Position numbers and translations under genes: made by a program | In this document: positions 1-8,100 of the stretch, one piece after another | Layout: the number at the start of each line of letters is the position of its first letter | Numbering within the stretch: the stretch's first letter is position 1 | The notes under the pieces: generated by a model | Databases searched by the model: none | The model's input: the letters and a program-made list of their open reading frames with translations, nothing else | Told to the model about the DNA's origin: nothing | Assembly: GCF_947495675.1 (NCBI RefSeq) | Contig: NZ_CANLZX010000025.1 | Span: forward strand, 1 to 55,374 | Direction of reading: 5' to 3' | Source: an uncultured Algibacter sp. | GTDB taxonomy: Bacteria > Bacteroidota > Bacteroidia > Flavobacteriales > Flavobacteriaceae | Length of the DNA: 55,374 nucleotides

Positions 1-81
1 AGTTTATTGAACAAATAATTGAAATCGAAAGTAATAGTTGTTTCATAGTTCTTGTTTTTTCAGCTTGTTGCCAACGTCTCC

Positions 82-255
82 GTATATGAAACGTAGCGTC
101 TAAAAAGACACTATCGTTTCGGATTAAACACGAGCCGAATTTTTATTTTTTATGTTTATCTTTTAATTTTTAAATATACAAAAATAAAAATTTGGTGGGC
201 TTAATAAATAAGCAAAAACCTCTCGGAAAGCCTTTAATAGCTATGTTTTATATAC
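82..255. repeat. Long imperfect inverted repeat (cassette-associated hairpin)
   Basis: The arms 82-97 and 240-255 are complementary at 14 of 16 positions. A second nested pair lies inside: an ATTTTTATTTTT arm near 140-155 and its complement near 180-195. A small hairpin GTCT-AAAA-AGAC lies near 98-110. There is no open reading frame of interest here. The result is a single-strand fold of about 175 nt, like the folded recombination sites of gene cassettes. That comparison is an inference; I see no integrase in the window. Confidence 0.55.
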
Positions 256-322
256 ATTGTTGTGCATAGTGCTTTTCACGTTCTGCTTGGTTTTCCGATG
301 TTTCTTATTTAGTTCGGACTGT

Positions 323-406
323 GCGTTGGCAAGACATACTCTTTTGCAATTTTTGGCGTAGCGTTGGCTAGAGCGAATTGCAAATGTGTATGGCTTTTAG
401 CGTTGG
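323..406. repeat. Stem-loop element A with three GCGTTGGC motifs
   Basis: GCGTTGGC occurs at 323-330 and 361-368, and GCGTTGG at 400-406, all in the same orientation. The arms 335-351 (containing CTCTTTTG) and 376-392 (containing CAAATGTG) are complementary at 14 of 17 positions, with the middle GCGTTGGC in the loop. Its left-to-right plan is the same as element B at 4392-4477 on the other side of the R-M genes. The end of the nuclease gene (stop codon at 397-399) lies inside the element. Confidence 0.6.
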
Positions 407-1083
407 ATATTTCCACTAACATTTAACATAAGATGATAAATTCTAAATCCATTACTATCAATATCCGTGTGTGTCGAAGAATAATGATATTCAAAATCAT
501 CAAAATACTTTTCGTTAGTTAAAGGCTTCCTAGTTTTAATATGTCCGAATGAAGACTCCAAAAGCGAATTAATGTCATTTGTATTTTGGTGAATGTCCAT
601 TTCTTCTACAATAAAACCAATCATTCCATTTACTCTAAAATGAGAGGTGTACTCTTTATCGGTAAATCTTCGGATTCCGTTTTTAATGTATTTAGCATTT
701 AAGCCACTTGTTCCTGTCACATATTTGTTGTCCAAAACTTTACATTCTATTGAATAATATGCTTCTGTTTTATAAACGTCATTAGGTGATTGAATTTTAA
801 TATCTGGTCTTTTTATATTCTTTTCAGGTACTTCTGGATTGAAGAAATAGTTAAGTTCTAGCTTTTCCTTAATTAGATTATTATTAAGATAATCGTTTAC
901 TAATACGTCACGTATTAAATTTTCATCTTTTGGTAATGGAATTTTTGAGTTAACTATCATCGAATAGCATACACTAATCTTATGCATTATATATTCAAAA
1001 TTCGCATCGTAAAATGGAACTGAACCTTTGAAGTTGGATGCGTCTAAACTATTAAACATTAAGTGTGGTATGTTTTCCTGCAA
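397..1083 (-). CDS. PD-(D/E)XK-type restriction endonuclease (probable)
   Basis: I do not recognise the exact family, but this 228-residue protein shows a PD-(D/E)XK nuclease signature: Pro93-Asp94 in a beta-strand context (RPDIKI), followed about 20 residues later by Glu113-Cys-Lys115 (SIECKV). No membrane segment or signal peptide is visible. The gene is third in a minus-strand operon and overlaps the end of the methylase gene by 32 bp, so translation is probably coupled. From position and motif I infer it is the cleavage partner of the methylase. The final codons run into repeat element A. The start is the ATG at 1083. Other possibilities are a nicking or methyl-specific nuclease. Confidence 0.65.
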   Translation of the reverse strand: MQENIPHLMFNSLDASNFKGSVPFYDANFEYIMHKISVCYSMIVNSKIPLPKDENLIRDVLVNDYLNNNLIKEKLELNYFFNPEVPEKNIKRPDIKIQSPNDVYKTEAYYSIECKVLDNKYVTGTSGLNAKYIKNGIRRFTDKEYTSHFRVNGMIGFIVEEMDIHQNTNDINSLLESSFGHIKTRKPLTNEKYFDDFEYHYSSTHTDIDSNGFRIYHLMLNVSGNIQR

Positions 1084-4000
1084 TTAATATTGCATCCCTA
1101 AATTCATTTACATCCAAATGTGCTATCGCTTTGTGCCATAGCTTTCTTTCATTAGGCTTGACAATGTAAAAGCCATCCTTTTCAAAGCCTCTAATATCCT
1201 TTTGGACAAATAGTCTATTAGTGATTTGTTCATTGCCTAAAGAAGAAATTATTTTAAGAATGTCTGCGCTACTTGTCTTTATGTATTTAGTTGAGCTAGT
1301 TTTACCAGAGGTTTCAATTAATTTAAAAAATAAACCTATTATTTGACTACTATGCTTAAGTTCCGCAATTAGCGTTTTACCTGTTCTTTCATAAATTTTA
1401 TTAAATTCAGTTAAAAACGTAGATACATATTCTTGAATATAAATATCATCCGCTTTTAAAGGCTCAAATAAGTATTTAAGGGTTTTCTCTGTTTTATCCC
1501 TGGTCATTAATGGTCTACTTATATTAAGATTAAAATCGATTAAAGCAGATTCTAAAGTGTTTTTTTTAATGTTTAGATTCGCATAAATTTTTGAGTTTAT
1601 TTTGTGCAAATTTTCAGTAATATTTTTTTCAGCAATATTGATTTTAAAATCATCAGTTAAGATTTTCTGTTTTTCATCATAAATGAGCTTTTTTGATGCT
1701 GTTATTTCATCTACAAATTTTTCTAATCCTTTATTGACATAAGGAATATCAAATTTTTCATATTCTTTTGTTTGTTCTCTTTCGATTCCAATTGAACAAA
1801 ATGTATGAACTGCGAAGTAAGTATATAAATCAGAATGAAGGTTTCCAATAATATTTTTTAATTGTAAAAGACTATCGCTTGAGATAGGCTTAACTCCTGT
1901 TAATGAATTTCTATAAACGATGTCAGAGTCATATATAGCAGCTTTTAATGTGTATTTTTGCGTGTCTAGACCATTCCTAACAAGTAAAATTGGTCCTTTA
2001 AAAAGTATTGAGTCTCTTTTTCTACCTACTTTTTTTGTTTGAAATATTGAAATACTTTCTGGGTTAATAAAATATGCATTTACTCCCTTGGCATCAATAA
2101 AAGGCTTCCCAACTAAATGACTTGAGTCTTCATTAGGTTTACTACTAAACTTGACACCTGTTCCTTTTTTAAATTTATCAGGATTCGATAATAACTCATT
2201 TAAAGAAATATACTCTTTCTTAAGTCTGTTTATTAAATTGAAATCTAAATAAGAACCGTAAACAAGAATTTTCCATAGCCAGTCAAAATTTTTCAATTTT
2301 TCCTGTCCTACTTTTTGATAGTCATTTCTGCTAATTGAAAAAACTTTAAATAAAGAGAAAAATCTACTGGGTTTAAGACTAAGATGCTCAATGATATTTT
2401 CATCAGTATTTATTCCATTCGCATATTTGTAAAAAAGTACTGATGCTGGCGCAACAGCTGGGTCGTTTGATTTGTCAAATACTTCAAATCTTACAGGCGC
2501 TAATTCTAGAATTTTCTCTAAGAAAAACTCTTCAAGAAAATAACGCCTAAATTTACTAAAACCTGAATAACCTTTATTATATAAGATAGTGCTCTTAACA
2601 ATCAAGGCAATTCTTGTATTAACTTTAGTAAAATCACTAACTCTTAGTATAAATGCCTCGACAATTTCACCGTTATTAATTCCAATTGGAAATTTTTTTT
2701 CTTTTTTTTCTTTTTCTAGCCTATCAGATAAATACTTTTTTCCAATTTTATCGACACCATTTCCTTTCCAAGGTGGGTTTCCTAGAATAAATGAAAATTC
2801 TTTTTTCCTTAAAACTTTATTAAATTCTGATTCTGTATCAAAAAAGTCAGATACAAAGAAGTTTTGATTTTCTAAATGTGGAAATTTAAAATTTTCAATA
2901 TCAGAAGGATTTTGATAATCAAGTAAAGTCAAATAAATCGAAAATATAGCAACATTTATAGCGCTTTTATCTTTATCAACTCCAAAGATATTATCTGAAG
3001 CTAATTTCTTTAAATCTTCTTTATATTGGTCTATGTTAGTTGTGTAGTCAGGATTATTAGCCTGATATTTTTCGATAATTTTTCTTAAAGTTTCAACTAA
3101 AAAAATACCTGAGCCACAAGCTGGGTCTAAAACTTTACAATCATAACCTTTGTAATTAGCGAACTTTTTTTCTACGGTTTCTGCTAAAATATAATCTACT
3201 AAAAATAAAGGTGTATAATATGCTCCTTGTTTTTCTTGTTCATCGACTCCAATAAATAGTTCATAAATATTGCTTATAAATTCTACTGGAATAATTGAAA
3301 AATCATAAAGATTAAATAAAGATTTTTGACCTGTTCCCACATTATCGCCAGAAAGTAGTTCGATTAATGTCGTAAGGCACTCGTTAGGAATTGATTCAAT
3401 ATCAGTTTTTGATAAAGGAAATAAGTCTCCGTTAAATTTATCTTTCAGGTATTTAAAGAACTTTTGTACTTCATTCTTGTCTGATAATATTGAGCAAAAT
3501 TCTGAATTAGTCCAAATTCGTGATTTACCTTTTTTCTCAAAATCTAGTTTAATTTTTCTGTCAATGAGATATCTTACAAAGATAATCTTCCCGATTAATG
3601 AGTTTGCGTGTTCAGAAGATAAAGATTGAGATATGAGAATATCTCTAGCGGATTTTATGTTACTCAATAAATGAAAATCAATTCGGTGTTTCGAATCAAA
3701 ATCAGATTGATATTTTTCCCAAGTCTTTCCGGTTACTATTTCGAAATATTTGAAGTCATTTAATTTATCTTCATTTCCAAATAGTTTAAGAGTTTCTTTA
3801 TTTGTCAGATATTCAAATCCATTATATATTTCAACAGAATCTTGTTCTGAAACGATAACAATAGGTGTCTCGTTAAAATTCCAAATCTCCTTTAGTTTGG
3901 ATTTTTTTTGAGTCCCTAAATTTTCAAAGAAAAGAATGAAAGGTTTGTTATCAATACAAAAGAAAGCATCAGGTTTGATAACCCTATTAATAAGCCTTTC

Positions 4001-4102
4001 TACTCTATTAGAAAATAATTGACCTCTATCTTCGCCAGCGAGATATAAACCCTTCTCTTTGGTTAGGTTTAACTTGTCGAATATTTGATTTAGATGTCTC
4101 AA
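1052..4102 (-). CDS. N6-adenine DNA methyltransferase, Eco57I/type IIG-like
   Basis: This 1016-residue protein is expected to methylate adenine and protect host DNA. The SAM-binding motif DPACGSG is at residues 326-332 and the catalytic motif NPPW at 442-445. A QGAYYTP segment typical of these enzymes precedes them (292-298). The C-terminal half probably holds the target-recognition domain. Residues 44-61 (PDAFFCID...ILFFEN) look like a PD-(D/E)XK fold in which the Lys after the acidic residue is Asn, so an N-terminal nuclease domain may be present but inactive. The ATG at 4102 overlaps the stop of the upstream controller gene by 4 bp. The length suits fused type IIG-like enzymes, but a separate nuclease gene follows. 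Confidence 0.85.
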   Translation of the reverse strand: MRHLNQIFDKLNLTKEKGLYLAGEDRGQLFSNRVERLINRVIKPDAFFCIDNKPFILFFENLGTQKKSKLKEIWNFNETPIVIVSEQDSVEIYNGFEYLTNKETLKLFGNEDKLNDFKYFEIVTGKTWEKYQSDFDSKHRIDFHLLSNIKSARDILISQSLSSEHANSLIGKIIFVRYLIDRKIKLDFEKKGKSRIWTNSEFCSILSDKNEVQKFFKYLKDKFNGDLFPLSKTDIESIPNECLTTLIELLSGDNVGTGQKSLFNLYDFSIIPVEFISNIYELFIGVDEQEKQGAYYTPLFLVDYILAETVEKKFANYKGYDCKVLDPACGSGIFLVETLRKIIEKYQANNPDYTTNIDQYKEDLKKLASDNIFGVDKDKSAINVAIFSIYLTLLDYQNPSDIENFKFPHLENQNFFVSDFFDTESEFNKVLRKKEFSFILGNPPWKGNGVDKIGKKYLSDRLEKEKKEKKFPIGINNGEIVEAFILRVSDFTKVNTRIALIVKSTILYNKGYSGFSKFRRYFLEEFFLEKILELAPVRFEVFDKSNDPAVAPASVLFYKYANGINTDENIIEHLSLKPSRFFSLFKVFSISRNDYQKVGQEKLKNFDWLWKILVYGSYLDFNLINRLKKEYISLNELLSNPDKFKKGTGVKFSSKPNEDSSHLVGKPFIDAKGVNAYFINPESISIFQTKKVGRKRDSILFKGPILLVRNGLDTQKYTLKAAIYDSDIVYRNSLTGVKPISSDSLLQLKNIIGNLHSDLYTYFAVHTFCSIGIEREQTKEYEKFDIPYVNKGLEKFVDEITASKKLIYDEKQKILTDDFKINIAEKNITENLHKINSKIYANLNIKKNTLESALIDFNLNISRPLMTRDKTEKTLKYLFEPLKADDIYIQEYVSTFLTEFNKIYERTGKTLIAELKHSSQIIGLFFKLIETSGKTSSTKYIKTSSADILKIISSLGNEQITNRLFVQKDIRGFEKDGFYIVKPNERKLWHKAIAHLDVNEFRDAILIAGKHTTLNV

Positions 4103-4320
4103 CTCGCTTTTTCAGATTTTTGGCTAGATATTAATGTGCGAACGTCAACTTCTAATACTTCGGCAATTTCTTTTAGAGTTTCAAGTGATGGCTGTCTAGC
4201 GTTGTTGCACCATAAGGATATAGTAGACTGGTTTTTGTTTAATTTTTCAGCTAACCATTTGTTTTTCACATTTAGTTCAGCCAATACAACACGAATTCTA
4301 TTAAGTTCCTTATTTGCCAA
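4099..4320 (-). CDS. XRE-family helix-turn-helix controller protein
   Basis: This 73-residue protein is almost entirely one HTH domain (about residues 5-65) with the XRE/Cro pattern WLAEKLNKNQSTISLW as recognition region. It is the first gene of the R-M operon, so it is a good candidate for a C protein that times nuclease against methylase expression. The start is TTG at 4320. No in-frame ATG exists, the protein begins MANKELNRI as I recall for Bacteroidota relatives, and a -7 box (4338-4345) lies 17 bp upstream. Overlap of 4 bp with the methylase gene indicates coupled translation. Role is inferred from context. Confidence 0.75.
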   Translation of the reverse strand: MANKELNRIRVVLAELNVKNKWLAEKLNKNQSTISLWCNNARQPSLETLKEIAEVLEVDVRTLISSQKSEKAS

Positions 4321-4337
4321 AATATTTGGATTTTAAG

Positions 4338-4345
4338 CAAATATA
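4338..4345 (-). promoter_or_regulatory. Promoter -7 box of the R-M operon
   Basis: TATATTTG on the minus strand fits the Bacteroidota -7 consensus TAnnTTTG. It supports the TTG start of the controller gene 17 bp downstream. No convincing -33 TTTG was seen. Confidence 0.5.
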
Positions 4346-4391
4346 TTTAGAATATAGGTCATTTTCTGTTTTTCGGGTTGGTTTATTTTCA

Positions 4392-4477
4392 GCGTTGGCA
4401 AAAAACAGCTCTTTTGGTTTTTTTAGCGTTGGCTTATGTGTCGGCAAAAAAACCAAATGTGCTGTTTATGCGTTGGC
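4392..4477. repeat. Stem-loop element B with three GCGTTGGC motifs
   Basis: GCGTTGGC occurs at 4392-4399, 4426-4433 and 4470-4477, all in the same orientation. The arms 4406-4424 (containing CTCTTTTG) and 4446-4464 (containing CAAATGTG) are complementary at 17 of 19 positions, with the middle motif in the loop. The stem sequence differs from element A but the architecture and conserved octamers are the same. It lies upstream of the R-M promoter. Confidence 0.6.
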
Positions 4478-4547
4478 TTTTTTAGTTCAAATTTTGATGT
4501 TTTGCTTGATTTTCCGCATTATGCACAACGTTTATGTATAAGAATAG

Positions 4548-4604
4548 TTGCGGTTTTGTGTGCGAGGATTTTCCGCAGGAAAATCAGACGTAACAAAACT
4601 GCAA
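4548..4604. repeat. Two-part hairpin beside the cassette boundary
   Basis: The outer arms TTGCGGTTTTGT (4548-4559) and ACAAAACTGCAA (4593-4604) match at 11 of 12 positions. The inner arms GATTTTCC (4567-4574) and GGAAAATC (4578-4585) match perfectly. It lies just outside the right 13-mer, mirroring the long hairpin outside the left one. I recall similar hairpins between genes in other flavobacterial genomes, but could not check this here. Confidence 0.55.
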
Positions 4605-4647
4605 GGACCTTTGGTTAAGCACTAATCTAGCAATTATTTTTATACTG

Positions 4648-5005
4648 TGTTGGGTTTTAGTGCTTTTTTATCCGCTAAATAATTCGTTCCGTTTTTTTCT
4701 TTTTCGGTCAGTTTTCTTTTTCGAGATTTTCATTTCGCAAACTTGCTCAAATTCTGCAAGAGTGATTTTCAGCGTTCTGTTCGGTTTTCAGATTTCGATT
4801 CCGCAAAGAAACTCAAAAGTTCGTAGTAATTTTTGTCAGCGTTTCGATTCCGTAAACTTGCTAAAAATCTGCAGTTTTGTTTTCCGTAATTGGCTCAAAT
4901 TCCACGTAAATATTTGTCAAATTCCGATTTTAATAAACTTAAATTTCAGCCGAAACTTTGGATTTGGAACGGACTTTTCAGCATTAAACCCAACTCGTTA
5001 TATAA
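4648..5005. other. Gene-less stretch, possible decayed cassette
   Basis: No credible gene is seen in 4321-5164. Inside it, GTTGGGTTTTAGTGC near 4650-4664 and its inverted partner GCATTAAACCCAAC near 4981-4994 bracket about 320 bp. This interval holds three to four degenerate copies of a unit like GATTTCGATTCCGCAAACTTGCTCAAA, at about 4724-4758, 4789-4822, 4840-4874 and 4876-4904. The reading frames crossing it are low-complexity and rich in Phe, as expected for non-coding AT-rich DNA. I read it as a degraded cassette or a structured non-coding element. Confidence 0.35.
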
Positions 5006-5104
5006 TAACTTTTATTACTAATATCCCATAATTAAGTCAGGATAATACAAGTTTTATTGTTGCTTTTATCCTATAAATGTAAATAATATTTCCTACATAG
5101 AGCC

Positions 5105-5134
5105 AAAAAATCCCGATAGAAAACTATCAGGATT
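5105..5134 (-). terminator. Intrinsic terminator of the gatCAB/aspS operon
   Basis: The stem AATCCCGATAG (5109-5119) pairs with CTATCAGGATT (5124-5134) with one G-T pair and an AAAA loop. On the minus strand it is followed by a T-run. It lies 30 bp beyond the aspS stop codon. Confidence 0.75.
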
Positions 5135-5164
5135 ATTTGTAATTGTTTTATAAATAGAAATAAC

Positions 5165-8100
5165 TTATTTCCTCATTACCTTCACATTCATTTCTTCTAC
5201 CTTTTTATCAGATAATTGCGAAGGTGCACCAAAAAGTAAATCTTCGCTCGTTCCTGTTTTTGGGAATGCCATGACTTCTCTAATCGATGCTTTTTTCTCT
5301 AAAATCATCATTAATCTGTCTACACCCCATGCAATACCGCCGTGTGGTGGTGCGCCGTAATGGAAGGCTTTATACATGGTGCCAACACTCTTCATCATCT
5401 CTTCTTTGTTGTAGCCCATGTTTTTGTAAGTAGCTTCTAAAATTTCAGGTTTGTGCGCACGTACAGAACCACCCCCAATTTCGTAACCATTTAAAATTAA
5501 ATCGTATTGTTGTGCAATGATGCTTCCAATCTCTTCTTCCTTACCATTCATGTGTTTTTCAATATCATAAATAGCGGGCATAGAAAACGGGTTGTGTGTA
5601 AACGTCCAACGGTCTTCGTCTGTTTTTTCAAACATCGGGAAATCAATTACCCAAGCAGGTCTTAATTCCTTTGGGTTAATTAAACGTAGCATTTTACCTA
5701 ATTCTTGGCGTACAGCATCTAAAGCTTTATTTGCTGTAGCATAATCTGCTGCAGAAAAGAATACAATATCGCCAACTTGAGCGTTGGTTGTCTTGATAAT
5801 TCCAGCAGCAATGTCTTCACCTAAAAACTTAATAATTGGCGATTGCAAATCATTTTCATTCACAATAATATAGGCTAAACCACCTAAGCCATGTTGTTGT
5901 GCAAGTGCTGTTAGTTTTTCAATCTGACCTTTTGATAGACGTTTGCTTCCTTGTTCTTCAGCCGAAACTTTAATACATTTTACAATACCGCCTGCTTCAA
6001 TAGGTTTACTAAATACTTGGAAGGTGGTATCTTTTACAATGTTGGTTATATCTTGAAGCTTTAACCCGAAACGTAAATCTGGTCTGTCACAGCCATAACT
6101 GTCCATAGCTTCTTTATAGGTAATCACTTCAAACGGACGTAATATCCATTTTTTACCATATATTTTTTCGACTATACCATTAAACATTTGGGTGTTTAAA
6201 TCAATAATTTGTTGCATGCTAGCATACGCCATTTCGATATCTAACTGTGTAAATTCTGGTTGCCTATCACCACGAGAATCTTCGTCTCTAAAACAACGGG
6301 CAATTTGGAAATACTTCTCGTAACCACTAACCATTAGCATTTGTTTGAATTGCTGAGGTGCTTGTGGTAGTGTGTAGAAAGAACCAGCTTGCTTTCGTGT
6401 TGGCACAATAAACTCACGTGCGCCTTCATCGGTTCCTGCGCTTAAAATAGGTGTTTCAATTTCAAGAAAATCTTGATTGTCTAAAATATCACGCATCATT
6501 TTAATGACTTTGTGGCGATTTACAATAACACGACGTACATCATCATTACGGTGGTCTAAATATTTATATTGAAAACGAACATTCTCATTTGTTTTTGTAG
6601 CACGTTTAATTTCGAATGGTAAGGTTTTAGAAAGGTTTAAGATTTCTAAGTCTTTAGCTTCTAATTCAATTTTACCCGTTCTTAAAGCGGCGTTATAATC
6701 ATCTTCTTTTCTCTGAACAATTGTTCCAGATACTGTAATAACCGATTCTGGTTTCAATTTTACCAATTCATCTAAATTAGCAAACGATTCTCTACTTAAT
6801 CGAACTTGGAAAACTTGTGTACTAGAATCGCGTAAATCAATAAAGATTAACTCTCCATGATCGCGTACACTTGAAACCCAACCTGAAAGTGTGACGTTTT
6901 TAGAAATACTTTCATCTGAAATATCTGAAATAACATGTGTTCTGTAATTGTCTTTTATTACAATTGGTATTTCTGGCAGAACCTCTTCTTCCTTTTTGGT
7001 GGTTTGTTGTTGCGTTGTTGTTTGTTTAGTGGTGCCTCCAGTCTCTATTTTTGTGCTTCCGCCTGTACCAGTAAGTGCAGCCAAAATCCCTTCACGAATT
7101 ACTTTCCCTGAAGCTCCTTTTCCTATAATGCCAATAACTTTACCAACAAGAATACCTGCTTTTCCTTGGTTTCCTGCTATAATGTCGTTTGCAACAGCCT
7201 CGTTTTCTGCTATTACTTTAGCAATAGCATCTTTAATTTGAGATTCGGAAATGGTATTATCGTCAAAATACTGGTTATAGTTAAAGTCTCTATCTTTTAA
7301 ATAAGATGTTATGGCGTTTTGAACTAAAACAGACGTGATTTTTTCATCTTTAAACAGTTGAAAAATTTCAATTAAATGTTCTATTCTATGAATATCTCCA
7401 TACTCATCTGCGCCAATATTATTTACTAATGTTTTTGCAACAAATGAGGGGTCTTTAATAACGTTGTTAATAGCAACAAACGTTTCCGAACGTATTGAGT
7501 CTGCTGTAAAGAACTTAGCATCTTGTGGTAAAACACCGCCTTTAATTAAAATAGATTCTACAGCAAAGGGGAGTGTGCTTAAATCTACATCAATAGATTC
7601 TACAACATCCTTTATGCTAACAAAAGGTAAATCTGGCTCTGAAATAAAACGATAATCTGCTTCAAATTCCTTTTTACGCATGGTTTTGGTTTGCTTCAAT
7701 TCTGCATCCCACAATACGGTAGTTTGGTCTGGTCTAAATTCTTTATGCTCTAAAAAGTAGTTAAGTTGTTTTTCAACTTCTTCTTTTAAAGCATCTACCA
7801 TGAATTTAAACGAGTTTAAGTTTTTTATTTCGGTACGCGGATTTAATTCGTAGCTTCTGCGTTTACGTAATGACACCGAAACATCCGATTTGAATTCCCC
7901 TTTTTCAAGGTTGGCCTCAGAAATTCCTAAGTTTTGAACAATACGTTGTATGTACTGCGCGTAAGTTGAAGCATCTTCTATATGGCGAATACAAGGCTCG
8001 GTTACAATTTCAATAAGTGGTACGCCGGCTTTGTTAAAATCTACTAACGAGATTTTTTTCTCGTGCATCAATTTTGCGGCATCTTCCTCTATATGAACTT

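Larger units (their letters stand above)
259..4529 (-). mobile_element. Putative R-M cassette bounded by inverted 13-mers
   Basis: GTTGTGCATAGTG at 259-271 and its inverted partner CATTATGCACAAC at 4517-4529 match at 12 of 13 positions. They enclose the three-gene R-M module together with elements A (323-406) and B (4392-4477). A related stretch reading TTCTGCTTGGTTTTCCG (left) and TTTTGCTTGATTTTCCG (right) also sits just inside each end. No transposase or integrase is present, so movement would have to be driven in trans. The boundaries are my reading of the repeats, not a known element family. Confidence 0.4.

Noticed and set aside
2589..2867. Plus-strand frame inside the methylase gene
   Set aside because: Shadow of the coding sequence on the other strand, with no promoter or family motif.
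4660..5031. A 123-residue frame on the plus strand in the gene-less region
   Set aside because: Low-complexity Phe/Ser-rich product, no promoter, and it lies across the degenerate repeats; it reads as non-coding.
1..5164. CRISPR array
   Set aside because: The repeats are few, differ in spacing, and form hairpins with internal motifs; no regular spacer pattern and no cas genes.
6948..7241. Plus-strand frame opposite gatB/aspS near the linker
   Set aside because: Its composition is the reverse image of the Thr/Gln linker; no independent signal.
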